A stretch of 64,000 nucleotides of DNA from Trebonia sp964581815 (GTDB lineage: Bacteria > Actinomycetota > Actinomycetes > Streptosporangiales > Streptosporangiaceae). Position 1 is the stretch's first letter; each line of letters opens with the position of its first letter. Where the stretch lies: contig CAZORE010000014.1 in NCBI GenBank assembly GCA_964581815.1, positions 28,960 to 92,959 on the forward strand. Reading direction: 5' to 3'. The notes under the pieces are model-generated. The model ran no database searches. It saw nothing but the letters and a program-made list of their open reading frames with translations, and had not been told where the DNA came from. Both the position numbers and the translations under genes were made by a program. This document shows positions 1-8,528 of this stretch, one piece after another.

Positions 1-677
1 ATCGGCAGCAGGATGCGCCAGAAGCGCGTCCAGGCCCCGGCCCCGTCGATCGCCGCCGCTTCCTCGAGCTCCTTCGGCACGGTCGCCGCGAAGTTGCGCA
101 GCATCCAGATCGTGACCGGCAGGGCGAACGCGGTGTAGACGGCGATCAGCCCGACGAGGCTGTCGAGCAGGTTGAGCTTGCGGAAGTCGATGAACAGCGA
201 GACGACGAGCGCCTGCTGCGGCAGCAGCTGCACGATCAGCAGCATGATCAGGTAGGTGGTGCGGAACCTGAACTTGAACCGCCCGAGCGCGATCGCGGCG
301 AGCAGCCCGACGAGCGACGACACCGCGACCGCGACGATCGTGATGAAGAGGCTGTTCTTGAGGAAGTTCCAGTACGACAGCCCGATCACCGAACCGCTGA
401 AGACGGTGCGGAAGTTCGCCAGCGTCGGGTGCAGCGGTATCGGGTGCGGCGTCAGCGAGTACATCTCGCTGGCTGGCTTGAACGCCGTGGAGATCATCCA
501 CAGCACGGGAAACAGTGCGAACAGGGCGACGAGCAACCCGGCCAGGTTCAGTGCGGCCTTGCGCGACCCGCGGCGCAGGCGTCGGCCACCGCGACCGGAA
601 ACCGCACGGCTAGAAACAGCACGGCCAGACACGGCTCTGGCCGGCGCAGTGCTACCTGGCAGAGGGACGGACGTCAT
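1..677 (-). CDS. Carbohydrate ABC transporter permease, MalG-like (3' end cut by window edge)
   Basis: Second inner-membrane permease of a sugar-uptake ABC transporter. Translating the minus strand from ATG at 677 gives an uninterrupted frame to the window edge, so only the N-terminal ~225 residues are present. A short Arg/Ser/Val-rich N-terminus is followed by hydrophobic helices. The permease EAA loop is visible near the cut end as EAAAIDGAGAWTRFWRILLP, the site that contacts the ATPase. The ATG overlaps the TGA of the upstream permease by 4 bp (ATGA), so the two are translationally coupled. The order binding protein, MalF-type, MalG-type is standard for CUT1 transporters. No ATPase gene is visible; many actinobacterial CUT1 systems share a distant MsiK ATPase. 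The substrate cannot be told from sequence. Confidence 0.9.
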   Translation of the reverse strand, partial: MTSVPLPGSTAPARAVSGRAVSSRAVSGRGGRRLRRGSRKAALNLAGLLVALFALFPVLWMISTAFKPASEMYSLTPHPIPLHPTLANFRTVFSGSVIGLSYWNFLKNSLFITIVAVAVSSLVGLLAAIALGRFKFRFRTTYLIMLLIVQLLPQQALVVSLFIDFRKLNLLDSLVGLIAVYTAFALPVTIWMLRNFAATVPKELEEAAAIDGAGAWTRFWRILLP

Positions 678-1735
678 GCGAGTGACCCTTGCTTGATGGC
701 GGCACGGACGTACCCGACCGTGACGATGAGCAGGATGATCGTGAGGACGAACGCGGCCGCGGAGGCGAGGCCGTAGTGCGGCGGCTGGGTGAACGCCTGC
801 GAGTACTCATAGAGCCCCAGGTTGTACTCGTCCCGGTTCCCGAGGTCACCGGTGACGATGTACGCCTGGGTGAACATGCCGAAGTCCCAGATCGTCGACA
901 GCAGCGCCAGCACCAGGAACACCGGGCGCAGGATCGGGAACGTCACCCGCCAGAAGGTCCGCCACGGACCCGCGCCGTCCACCCGCGCCGCCTCGAGCAG
1001 CTCGGACGGCAGCGTGCGAAGCCCGGCGAGCACGGTGACCGCGATGAACGGGAAGCCGGTCCAGACCAGCATCACGGTCAGCACGGTGTAGGCGGGCAGC
1101 GTGGCGTTCGTCCAGGAGAAGCCGGCCCAGTGCGCCCCGCCGCCCAGCCAGGACGGGAGCTTGGCCAGCGCCCAGTCGACGACGCCGCCGTCCGGGTCGA
1201 CGAGCCAGACGAAGATCACGCTGGCGGACACGGCCGGCGTCGCCCAGGCGAGCAGCGCGGACACGGACACGAACGTGCGCATCTTCGGCCCGAGCCGCAC
1301 GAGCAGCAGCCCGACGAGCGTCCCGACGATCAGCGTGAGCGGCACCACGACCAGCGCGAAGTACACGCTCGTCTTCAGCGACTTCCAGAACTCCGGGTCG
1401 TGCAGGATCTGGCTGTAGTTCGAGAACCCGACCCACTGGGCGGGCAGGACGCCACTGATCTGCATCAGCCCGTAGTTCTGGAAGGAGAACAGCCCGACCT
1501 GGATGGCTGGCCACAGGATCAGCAGGCCGATGACCGCGGTCGCGGGCAGCAGCAGCAGGTACGGGCTCACTCCCCGCTTCTTGATCCAGATCCCGAGGCG
1601 CTGCCGGAATGACAAGCGGTAAGCGGACGATACCGAACGGCCGGCTGTGTTACGTGAGCCGTCCGGCTCGTGCCCGTGAGGGGTGGAGCCGGCCGGGGAG
1701 GGGCTCCCCGGCCGGCTCTGCGAAGAGGTCACCAT
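674..1735 (-). CDS. Carbohydrate ABC transporter permease, MalF-like
   Basis: First permease of the sugar ABC transporter, 353 residues from the ATG at 1735. It has a ~50-residue polar N-terminus, then about six hydrophobic helices. The EAA-loop signature EAARVDGAGPWRTFWRVTFP lies near residue 245. It lies 18 bp downstream of the binding-protein gene and overlaps the next permease by 4 bp, so the three form one operon. The start is uncertain: no Shine-Dalgarno precedes 1735, and a perfect 15-bp hairpin (1686-1718) lies inside the first codons, so translation may begin further in, closer to the first membrane helix. Confidence 0.9.
   Translation of the reverse strand: MVTSSQSRPGSPSPAGSTPHGHEPDGSRNTAGRSVSSAYRLSFRQRLGIWIKKRGVSPYLLLLPATAVIGLLILWPAIQVGLFSFQNYGLMQISGVLPAQWVGFSNYSQILHDPEFWKSLKTSVYFALVVVPLTLIVGTLVGLLLVRLGPKMRTFVSVSALLAWATPAVSASVIFVWLVDPDGGVVDWALAKLPSWLGGGAHWAGFSWTNATLPAYTVLTVMLVWTGFPFIAVTVLAGLRTLPSELLEAARVDGAGPWRTFWRVTFPILRPVFLVLALLSTIWDFGMFTQAYIVTGDLGNRDEYNLGLYEYSQAFTQPPHYGLASAAAFVLTIILLIVTVGYVRAAIKQGSLA
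1686..1718 (-). promoter_or_regulatory. Strong hairpin at the binding-protein/permease junction
   Basis: Perfect inverted repeat: arms 1686-1700 and 1704-1718 (GAGCCGGCCGGGGAG and its complement) with a 3-nt GGG loop. It sits 36 bp past the stop of the binding-protein gene, at the very start of the permease frame. Hairpins here are common in sugar ABC operons, where they stabilise or terminate part of the message so that binding protein exceeds permease. That role is inferred; the structure is directly visible. Confidence 0.6.
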
Positions 1736-1753
1736 AGGAAGGTACGGCTAGCT

Positions 1754-3145
1754 TCAGCTGCCGGTGTTGAGCACGCTTGCCAGCTGGGTGTTGGCGGCCG
1801 CCACCGTGGAGTCGAACGGCGCCCCTTGCATCAGCTGCTTGAGCATGGTCGGGATGATGTTGAGCTTGCCGTTGTCGGCAGTGGGCCAGTTCTTGGCGTT
1901 GAGCGGAGCGGTCTGCCCGTTCAGCGCCGCCTTGGCGAAGCCCGCGTTGAACGCGCCGCCGGCGGCTTCGCTCGCGGTGATCTGCGCGGAGTAAGGCGAG
2001 AAGAAGCCGGACAGCGTGGCGAAGCTGGTGGAGTTGGTCGGGTTGTCCATGACCGAGATCAGGTCCCAGGCCGCCGTCTGGTTCGGGCTGGTCTTGAAGA
2101 CCGCGAGGTCGGACCCGCCGGCGAAGACCGGGGCCGGGTCCGGCCCGTTCTCGCTCGGGATCGGGAAGGAAGCGATGTTGGCCAGGTCCACCGAGTTCTT
2201 CGGCAGCGTCGCCTTCGCCCACGATCCGTCGATGTACATGTCGAGCTTGCCGAGGCCGAAGTCCTCGTTCGGGCCGCCGGAGGTCGCCCCGGCGACTCCG
2301 AGCTCGGTCTCGCCGAGGTACTTGGACGCGGAGACCTTGGCGGTGGTGTAGAGGCCGACGTAGTACTTGATGGCGGCCTCGGTCTTCGGGGCGGTCAGGT
2401 TACCGGTCCACTTGCCGCTGGAGTCCTGGGTGGCGATCTGGCCGCCGGCGCCCCAGATGAAGCTGGCGAACGCGTTGGTGTCGTTGGTGATCGCGTCGAA
2501 GCCCGTGGTGCCGGGGTAGGCCGCCTGCAGCTTCACCGCGTCGGCCTGCAGCTCCGCCCAGGTCGTGGGGGTGGAGGTGATGCCGGCCTTCTTGAACTGG
2601 TCGGTGCGGTACCACACGGCGCGCACGCCGCCGAACCACGGCACGGCGTAGGTGGTGCCGTCCTGGGTGTCGTTGGCCAGCATGCCCTTGACCAGGCCAC
2701 CGGTGCCGGACCAGGAGCTCAGCTCGCTGTTGAGCGAGGAGAGGATGCCGCTGGCGGCCTCGGTAGGCGTGTCGGTGTTACCGAGCTCGGTGATGTCGGG
2801 GATGTTCTTGCCGGACGACAGCGCGGTGTTCCAGTCCGTGGTGCGGTCGCCCCACGGGATCCACTTCACGACGACCTGCGTCTTGGCGTACTGCGGGAAC
2901 TGCTGGTGGAACTGCGCCTCGACGCCGTTCATCCAGGTGACCTGGGCCGGGACGGAGCCGCCCATCCGCCAGACGGTGAGCGTCGAGGGGGCCGACGACG
3001 TGCTGCCTGCCGTGCTGCTTGCGGTGCTGCCCGTCGAGCCAGTCGAGCTGCTGGACCCGCCTGAGCTACAGCCGGCGATTGCCAGCGCCGCCGCGGCGGC
3101 GCCCGCGACCGCGCCGAGCGCGGCCGATCTCTTCCTGAGTCCCAC
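1754..3145 (-). CDS. Extracellular sugar-binding lipoprotein (SBP family 1)
   Basis: Substrate-binding lipoprotein of the ABC sugar importer, 463 residues. The signal peptide runs from GLRKRSAALG to the lipobox LAIAGC, so the mature protein is anchored by Cys26; a Ser/Gly/Thr-rich tether follows. The fold resembles bacterial family 1 solute-binding proteins (maltose/chitobiose type). The GTG at 3145 is chosen because AAGGAG lies 8 nt upstream; the GTG three codons earlier (3154) overlaps that Shine-Dalgarno. It is the first gene of the operon, divergent from a ROK regulator, which suggests sugar-responsive repression. A promoter and palindrome lie at 3218-3260. Confidence 0.92.
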   Translation of the reverse strand: MGLRKRSAALGAVAGAAAAALAIAGCSSGGSSSSTGSTGSTASSTAGSTSSAPSTLTVWRMGGSVPAQVTWMNGVEAQFHQQFPQYAKTQVVVKWIPWGDRTTDWNTALSSGKNIPDITELGNTDTPTEAASGILSSLNSELSSWSGTGGLVKGMLANDTQDGTTYAVPWFGGVRAVWYRTDQFKKAGITSTPTTWAELQADAVKLQAAYPGTTGFDAITNDTNAFASFIWGAGGQIATQDSSGKWTGNLTAPKTEAAIKYYVGLYTTAKVSASKYLGETELGVAGATSGGPNEDFGLGKLDMYIDGSWAKATLPKNSVDLANIASFPIPSENGPDPAPVFAGGSDLAVFKTSPNQTAAWDLISVMDNPTNSTSFATLSGFFSPYSAQITASEAAGGAFNAGFAKAALNGQTAPLNAKNWPTADNGKLNIIPTMLKQLMQGAPFDSTVAAANTQLASVLNTGS

Positions 3146-3217
3146 TACTGGCACTCCTTCTGCGAGGGTGAACTCTTGCGGTCAGACTTTGGTGTGACCG
3201 ATGAACAGAAACTAACT

Positions 3218-3260
3218 GGAAACTTTCCTATAAGATAGACCTGTTGCCAGAACTTAACAA
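3218..3260 (-). promoter_or_regulatory. Candidate promoter and operator of the sugar ABC operon
   Basis: Reading the minus strand, TTGTTA (3260-3255), a 17-bp spacer and TATCTT (3237-3232) resemble a sigma-70 type promoter (4 of 6 matches in each box). Just downstream lies the perfect palindrome GGAAA-C-TTTCC (3218-3228), overlapping the expected transcription start. This is a natural repressor site. The ROK protein encoded next door is the obvious candidate ligand, by inference. Confidence 0.5.
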
Positions 3261-3334
3261 AGGCCGCCCAACTTGTGGCCGGCCCTGACCCGTGGTATCT
3301 CGTCGGAGGGGAAACGCTCATGCTGCTGTTTTCG

Positions 3335-3454
3335 CCCGGGGGGGCGACCCCCCGGACGAGTGCTCCAATCTTGCCGTTGCCCGATGGTTTGATCCGTGTG
3401 GGCGGGCCAAGATTGGAGTACTCGACCCCCCGGTGTCCGCGGGGTACGGGGGGT
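3335..3454 (+). repeat. Dispersed palindromic repeat, copy A (variant)
   Basis: The 5' module is G7-CGA-C6 (3336-3355). Then comes a 17-bp stem with one G-T pair, arms CGAGTGCTCCAATCTTG (3357-3373) and 3408-3424, and a 34-nt apex containing GCCCGATGG. It ends with a second GC hairpin (3425-3454) that carries ACCCCCCGGTGTC on one strand and ACCCCCCGTACCCC on the other. Its stem is unusually AT-rich compared with the other copies. It lies between the divergent binding-protein and ROK genes. Confidence 0.75.
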
Positions 3455-3552
3455 GACTCGGCCGATCGAACGTGCGGTTCTGGCGAGATGTACACTTATA
3501 TCAATTTTTGTCCGAGTTTGGCGGTTGGATGGGTAACACGGGGGTCGGACCG

Positions 3553-4815
3553 ATGACCGTACATCTCGGTGAGAGCGGGCCCGATGGCAGGGCTGATGGC
3601 AGGGCCAGCGCTGGCGGGCAGCGGCAGAAGCCGGGCACGCCGAGCCTGCTGCGCGAGCTGAACGACCGGGCCGCGCTTGAGCTGCTGCTCGCCGACGGGC
3701 CGCTCACCCGGGCGCAGCTGTCCGAGCGCACCGGCGTGTCCAAGGTCACCGTCTCCCAGATGCTCGCCAGGCTGGAGGAACGCGGCCTGGTGATGATCGC
3801 GGGGGAGCAGGCGGGCGGCCGCGGCCCCAACGCCGCCCTGTACGCCGTCATCCCGTCAAGCGCCTACGTGGCCGGCCTTTACGTGGAGCAGGACCTGGTC
3901 AGCGCGGCCGTCGCGGACGTGACCGGGCGCCGGGTCGCGGACGTCAGCGTGGACCCCAACGGCGCTGACGACCCGGTGGGCATGGTCCGGGATGCCATCG
4001 GCCGGGCCTGCCAGAGCGCCGGCATCGGCTTCTCCGCGCTGTCGGCCGTCGTGCTCGGCATCCCCGGCGTGCTCGACCCGCGGACCGGCGCGCCGCGGCT
4101 CGCCGTGAACCTCCCCACCTGGCACGAGGGCGTGCTCGACGCGCTGCGCGAGATGCTGCACACCCCGGTGGTGATCGAGAACGACGTGAACCTCGCCGCG
4201 ATGGCCGAGCGCGCCGACGGCGTCGCGGCCGGGATCGACGACTTCGCGTTCATCTGGCTCGGCACCGGCCTCGGCCTCGCCACGGTCATCGACGGCCGGG
4301 TACGCCGGGGCGTCGGCGGCGCCGCGGGCGAGATCGGCTGGATGCCGGTGCACGGCGCGCCCCTGCCGGCGGGCAACGAGCACCCGGGCAAGGCCGGGCT
4401 GCAGGCCCTGGCGGGCGGCCTCGCGGTGCACACGCTGGCCGCCGAGCACGGCTTCGGCGGGGTGACGCCGGCCGACGCGGTGGCCGCCGCGGTCGCCGAC
4501 CTGGCCCGCGACCCCCAGGCGCCGGCCGCGACGGCGTTCCTCGACGACCTCGCGCACCGCGTGGCCATCGGTGTCGCCGCGGTCTGCTCCGTCCTTGACC
4601 CCGGCCTCGTCGTCCTCGGCGGCACGGTTGGCGAGGCCGGCGCCGGCGAGCTCGCCGGCCGCGTGGCGGCCGAGGTCCCCCGGCTGTGCCTGGCCCGCCC
4701 CGCCGTGCGGCCCACCTCCGTCCCCGGCGAGCCGGTTCTCCGCGGCGCGATGCAGGCGGCCCTCGCCCAGGCGCGGGCCGCCCTCTTCACCTCGCTCGGC
4801 TCCGCCGCCGACTAA
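3553..4815 (+). CDS. ROK family transcriptional regulator
   Basis: ROK (repressor, ORF, kinase) protein of 420 residues. The N-terminal winged helix (about residues 25-85) reads LTRAQLSERTGVSKVTVSQMLARLEERGL. A sugar-kinase-like ATPase fold follows, with VIENDVNLAA and a glycine-rich WLGTGLGLATV stretch. The ROK zinc-site residues (CxCGxxGC) are not evident, so it probably acts as a sugar-sensing repressor rather than a kinase. ATG 3553 is chosen because a G-rich stretch precedes it; in-frame ATG 3529 is the alternative. Divergent from the sugar ABC operon, which it likely controls. Confidence 0.9.
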   Translation: MTVHLGESGPDGRADGRASAGGQRQKPGTPSLLRELNDRAALELLLADGPLTRAQLSERTGVSKVTVSQMLARLEERGLVMIAGEQAGGRGPNAALYAVIPSSAYVAGLYVEQDLVSAAVADVTGRRVADVSVDPNGADDPVGMVRDAIGRACQSAGIGFSALSAVVLGIPGVLDPRTGAPRLAVNLPTWHEGVLDALREMLHTPVVIENDVNLAAMAERADGVAAGIDDFAFIWLGTGLGLATVIDGRVRRGVGGAAGEIGWMPVHGAPLPAGNEHPGKAGLQALAGGLAVHTLAAEHGFGGVTPADAVAAAVADLARDPQAPAATAFLDDLAHRVAIGVAAVCSVLDPGLVVLGGTVGEAGAGELAGRVAAEVPRLCLARPAVRPTSVPGEPVLRGAMQAALAQARAALFTSLGSAAD

Positions 4816-4833
4816 CCAGCGGCGGAAATGACC

Positions 4834-4867
4834 GTGCCGCCGGCCTCTAGCGTGAGGCCGGCGGCAC
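4834..4867. terminator. Bidirectional hairpin between convergent genes
   Basis: Arms GTGCCGCCGGCCTC (4834-4847) and GAGGCCGGCGGCAC (4854-4867), 6-nt loop. There is no T tract, as is usual in high-GC actinobacteria. It serves the ROK gene (plus) and the HtrA gene (minus). Confidence 0.7.
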
Positions 4868-4897
4868 CGGTGCTGCCGTACAGGGGCGGGGGAGTGG

Positions 4898-6145
4898 TCA
4901 GGCCGCGGGCCCGGTGGCCAGCGTGACGTCCGCGGTGTGCGACTGGCCCGAGGTGTCGGTCCAGCTGATGCTCACCTTGTCACCGGGGCGCAGGCCGACG
5001 AGGGCCTCCTGAATCTGGGTCCCGCTGGTGACCGAGTGCCCGTTGAGCGCGGTCACCGTGTCGCCCGCGGCGAGGCCCGCCTGGGCCGCCGGGGTGCCCG
5101 CCTGGGCTCCGGCGAGCAGCACGCCCTGGGTGTAGCCCGACTGCTGGCTGGAGATCTGCAGGCCGATGAACGCGGTCTCGCCGATGTGCACCGTCGAGGA
5201 CGCCTGGCCCGCCTCGATCTGCTTGGCGATGGACAGCGCCGTGTTGATCGGGATCGCGTAGCCCTGCGTCGTGGACCCGGTGGACGACCCGCCCGAGCCG
5301 GAGGACCCCGACGAGCCGGAGGACCCGGAACCGCCGTTACCGAAGCCGCCCTGCCCGCCGAAGCCGCCGTTCCCTGACCCGCCGAACTGGTAGTTCGTCG
5401 AGGCCGCGGTGTCGATGCCGATGACCTGGCCGTGCGAGTTCACCAGCGGGCCGCCCGAGTCGCCCGCCTGGATGCCCGCGTTCGTCTCGATCAGCCCGGT
5501 GAGCTGCTCGGACGAGCCCGAGCCCTCGTCGGTGGCGGTGATCGACTGGTTGAGCGCGGTCACCGTGCCCGGCGCGACCGCGGGATCGCCGCCCACGCCG
5601 CCCGCGTTGCCGAGGGCGACCACGCCGTCGCCGACGCCGACCGTCGAGGAGTCGCCCGTCGACGCGGTGGTCAGCCCGGACGCGCCGGATAGCTGGAGCA
5701 CCGCGATGTCCTGTGACTCGTCATAGCCCACCACGGTCGCCTTATAGGTCTTGCCGTTGCCGATGTCGGTAACGCTGATCGAGGTGGCGCCGTTGATCAC
5801 GTGGTTGTTGGTGAGGATCTCGCCGTTGGACGTCAGCACGATCCCCGTGCCCTTGGCGGTCGCCTGCTGATAGCCGAGCGTGGAGGTGACGTCGACGATC
5901 GCCGGGTCGACCCGGCTGGCGATCTGCGCGCTGGTCAGCTCGTTCTTCGAGGTCGACGTCGCGGACGACGCGGCTGGCGACCCGTGCGACAGCCCAAGCG
6001 CCACGCCCGCGCCGGCCCCCGCGGCCACGATGGCGGTCGCCGTCAGGCCGAGAAATGTCCGGCCGTGGTGCCGCCGCGGCGGCTCCGGGTACTGTCCGTA
6101 AGGCGGGTACTGGCCCTGCGGATACTGTGCGAATGGTTCGCTCAT
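4898..6145 (-). CDS. HtrA-like membrane-anchored serine protease with PDZ domain
   Basis: Trypsin-like envelope protease, 415 residues. A Pro/Tyr/Gln-rich cytosolic N-terminus (1-28) is followed by one membrane helix (31-52), an S1C protease domain with triad His115 (NNHV), Asp146 (QDIAVL) and Ser230 (GDSGGP), and a C-terminal PDZ domain (~320-415). A Gly/Ser-rich insertion (about 251-293) interrupts the protease domain just before the GYAIPI strand. ATG 6145 is preferred over GTG 6157 because AGGA is spaced before it. Expected role is degradation of misfolded exported proteins. It stands alone, convergent with the ROK gene. Confidence 0.93.
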   Translation of the reverse strand: MSEPFAQYPQGQYPPYGQYPEPPRRHHGRTFLGLTATAIVAAGAGAGVALGLSHGSPAASSATSTSKNELTSAQIASRVDPAIVDVTSTLGYQQATAKGTGIVLTSNGEILTNNHVINGATSISVTDIGNGKTYKATVVGYDESQDIAVLQLSGASGLTTASTGDSSTVGVGDGVVALGNAGGVGGDPAVAPGTVTALNQSITATDEGSGSSEQLTGLIETNAGIQAGDSGGPLVNSHGQVIGIDTAASTNYQFGGSGNGGFGGQGGFGNGGSGSSGSSGSSGSGGSSTGSTTQGYAIPINTALSIAKQIEAGQASSTVHIGETAFIGLQISSQQSGYTQGVLLAGAQAGTPAAQAGLAAGDTVTALNGHSVTSGTQIQEALVGLRPGDKVSISWTDTSGQSHTADVTLATGPAA

Positions 6146-6791
6146 TGGTCCTGTCACCCCGAATCCTGTTCGCAGCCCTTGCGCTCTGCTCCGGTTGGCA
6201 GCCCTGCTTTTAGCTACACAGGAAGAATCGGTCGCAAACCTTGGCGGACCCCGAAAAGACCATGAGCCGGACCTACTGGTTACCTGAGGTTTTCCTCAGC
6301 AACCTTGAGTTCCGCTCACGATCGCGCGAAGTGCCGGCGTGCGCCGGGCAACTTATCGCATCGGCCGCACCGTGACGGTGAAACCGCAACAGTCGCCCCG
6401 GTCAGCTTCCGCAACTCACAGAACCATAACGCCTCGCCCGCCATGGGTGTTCCGCAAAGCGCCAACTTCAAACAAGATCGAACTGACTTCGCAGAGCTCG
6501 CCCGTTCGGGATGATGCTGACTTGCTACCGGACGGAGGCGGGCTCCTTTTGCATGAAAATCCTCCATCAGCCTGTGCTGAGACCGGGGTGCTTGCTGTGA
6601 ACTTAAGGGGCTGCTGTGCAGTCCGTTATGAAAGAGACTGCCGACCTTAGCGGTAAAAGATATGGATTTGTAGGTTTAACGTCAAGACCGGTGAGGGCAT
6701 GGTTGCGCTGACCCCTGGTGCACTCCGTAGAGTTAGCCGCAGCGTGCGTGGCGGCCCGCATGACAACCCATGTCCCTTGACAGGAGCACAC
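6146..6791. other. 645-bp segment without a convincing gene
   Basis: Lower GC than its neighbours. No frame shows family similarity or sustained codon bias. Visible structure: a small hairpin CTGAGG-tttt-CCTCAG (6284-6299) and the palindrome CACCGT-G-ACGGTG (6368-6380). It must contain the promoters of the htrA gene and of the DUF885 gene, and could hold an untranslated RNA. I see no further support. Confidence 0.5.
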
Positions 6792-8525
6792 GTGAGCGCA
6801 GAATCCTCCCCGGCCGGGCCGGCCGGGGATGCCGCCGCGGCGGGCCGGGAGCCCGGTGCGGCCGGGCTTGCCGCCGCGCAGTTCCGCCGGCTGGCCGAGG
6901 ACTACCTCGACGACCTGGCGTACCGCCACCCCGACATCGCGACCGAGCTAGGCGACCACCGCTACGACCACCGGCTGCCCGAGCGCGGCGCCGCGGCGCT
7001 CGACGACGAGCGGCGCGGCCTCGATGAGTTCGCGGCCCGGCTGGCCGCCATCGACCACGCGGGCCTTGACCGGGAGCTGCTCGTCGACGCGGCCGTGCTC
7101 GGCAACGACGTGGCCCGGCGCCTGTTCGAGATCACCGAGCTGCGCGAGCACGAGTGGAACCCGCTGGTCGCGAACCCGGGTCAGGCGATCTACCTGCTGC
7201 TCGCCCGGGACTACGCGCCACTGGCCGACCGGCTGCACTCGCTGGCCGGGCGTCTCGCCGCGGTCCCGGAAACCCTCGAAACCGCGCGCGGCACGCTCGG
7301 CCGGATGCCCGAGGTTCACCTGGAGACCGCGATCGCCCAGTTCGGCGGGACGATCGCCCTGGTCACTGAGGAGGTGAACGCCGCCCTGGGCCAGGCGGCC
7401 AACGCCGGCGACCCGGCGGCCAGTGCCGCGGCGGCCGCCGCGGTCGAGCGGGTACGGCCCGCCGCGCTCGCGGCGCTCGCCGACCACAGGGACTGGCTCT
7501 CGGCCCGGCTGGCGGGCGATGACGCCGCGGCGGGCGGCGCTGGGTTCGCCGACCCGCGCATCGGGCGGGAACTGTTCTCCCGCAAGCTGTCGCTTGCGCT
7601 GTCCGCGGCGTCCGACTCCGACGCCATCCTGGCCAGGGCCGAGGCCGACCTGGAGCGGGTCACCGGCGAGATCACGGAGGTGGCGGGCCGACTCGGCGGC
7701 ACGCCCCGCGAGGTGCTCGCCCGGCTGAGCGTCGCGGCGCCCGACGAGGCGACGATCCTCGCCTTCTGCGCCGCCGCGCTCGCCGCCCAGATCGCCTTCG
7801 TCCGCGACCATGACCTGGTCACGCTGCATGACGACCCGGTCGAGGTCATCGACATGCCGGAGATCAACCGGGGCATCGCGGTGGCCTACTGCGACCCGCC
7901 CGGGCCGCTCGAGCCCGTCCCTGGCGCGACGTTCATCGCGGTCTCGCCGACGCCCAAGGACTGGACGACCGAGCGTGTCGCCTCCTTCTACCGCGAGTAC
8001 AACCGGCACATGGTGCACAACCTGATGGTGCACGAGGCGATGCCGGGCCACTACCTGCAGCTGCAGCACTCGCGCCGGTTCACCGGGGCGACCAGGCTGC
8101 GGGCCGCGCTGTGGTCGGGGCCGTTCGTCGAGGGCTGGGCGGTCTACGCGGAGGAACTGATGGCGGCGCACGGGTACCCGGGGGAGGGCGACCCGGCGGC
8201 GGTCCGCATGCAGCAGCTCAAGATGCAGCTGCGCATGATCATCAACGCGATACTCGACGCCCGGGTGCACGCGCACGGGATGACCGAGGCGCAGGCGATG
8301 GCCCTGATGACCGGCCGCGGCTTCCAGGAGGACGGCGAGGCATCGGGCAAGTGGCGCCGCGCGCAGCTCACCTCGGCCCAGCTGTCGACCTACTACGTGG
8401 GCTACACCGAGGTCGCCGACCTGGCCGCCGACCTGCTCGGCCGCGGGCTGCCGGAGCGCGCGGCGCACGACGGCATGCTCGCCCACGGCTCGCCCCCGGT
8501 CCGCCTGCTCCGCACCGTGGTGTAG
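6792..8525 (+). CDS. DUF885 family protein, putative zinc metallopeptidase-like
   Basis: 577-residue DUF885 protein. The family signature HEAMPGH (about residues 414-420) provides a metal-binding His-Glu-x-x-x-x-His arrangement, and a C-terminal YYVGYTEV stretch is also typical. Homologues are described as uncharacterised proteins distantly related to metallopeptidases; the substrate is unknown. GTG 6792 is chosen because GGAG lies 5 nt upstream and the residues before it look non-coding. No signal peptide is seen, so it is probably cytosolic. It is monocistronic, convergent with the MFS gene 3 bp away. Confidence 0.85.
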   Translation: MSAESSPAGPAGDAAAAGREPGAAGLAAAQFRRLAEDYLDDLAYRHPDIATELGDHRYDHRLPERGAAALDDERRGLDEFAARLAAIDHAGLDRELLVDAAVLGNDVARRLFEITELREHEWNPLVANPGQAIYLLLARDYAPLADRLHSLAGRLAAVPETLETARGTLGRMPEVHLETAIAQFGGTIALVTEEVNAALGQAANAGDPAASAAAAAAVERVRPAALAALADHRDWLSARLAGDDAAAGGAGFADPRIGRELFSRKLSLALSAASDSDAILARAEADLERVTGEITEVAGRLGGTPREVLARLSVAAPDEATILAFCAAALAAQIAFVRDHDLVTLHDDPVEVIDMPEINRGIAVAYCDPPGPLEPVPGATFIAVSPTPKDWTTERVASFYREYNRHMVHNLMVHEAMPGHYLQLQHSRRFTGATRLRAALWSGPFVEGWAVYAEELMAAHGYPGEGDPAAVRMQQLKMQLRMIINAILDARVHAHGMTEAQAMALMTGRGFQEDGEASGKWRRAQLTSAQLSTYYVGYTEVADLAADLLGRGLPERAAHDGMLAHGSPPVRLLRTVV

Positions 8526-8528
8526 CGC

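Noticed and set aside
1670..3064. A long plus-strand open frame antisense to the binding-protein gene
   Set aside because: Arg/Gly/Ala-rich shadow of GC codon bias; the minus-strand lipoprotein has a lipobox and family similarity.
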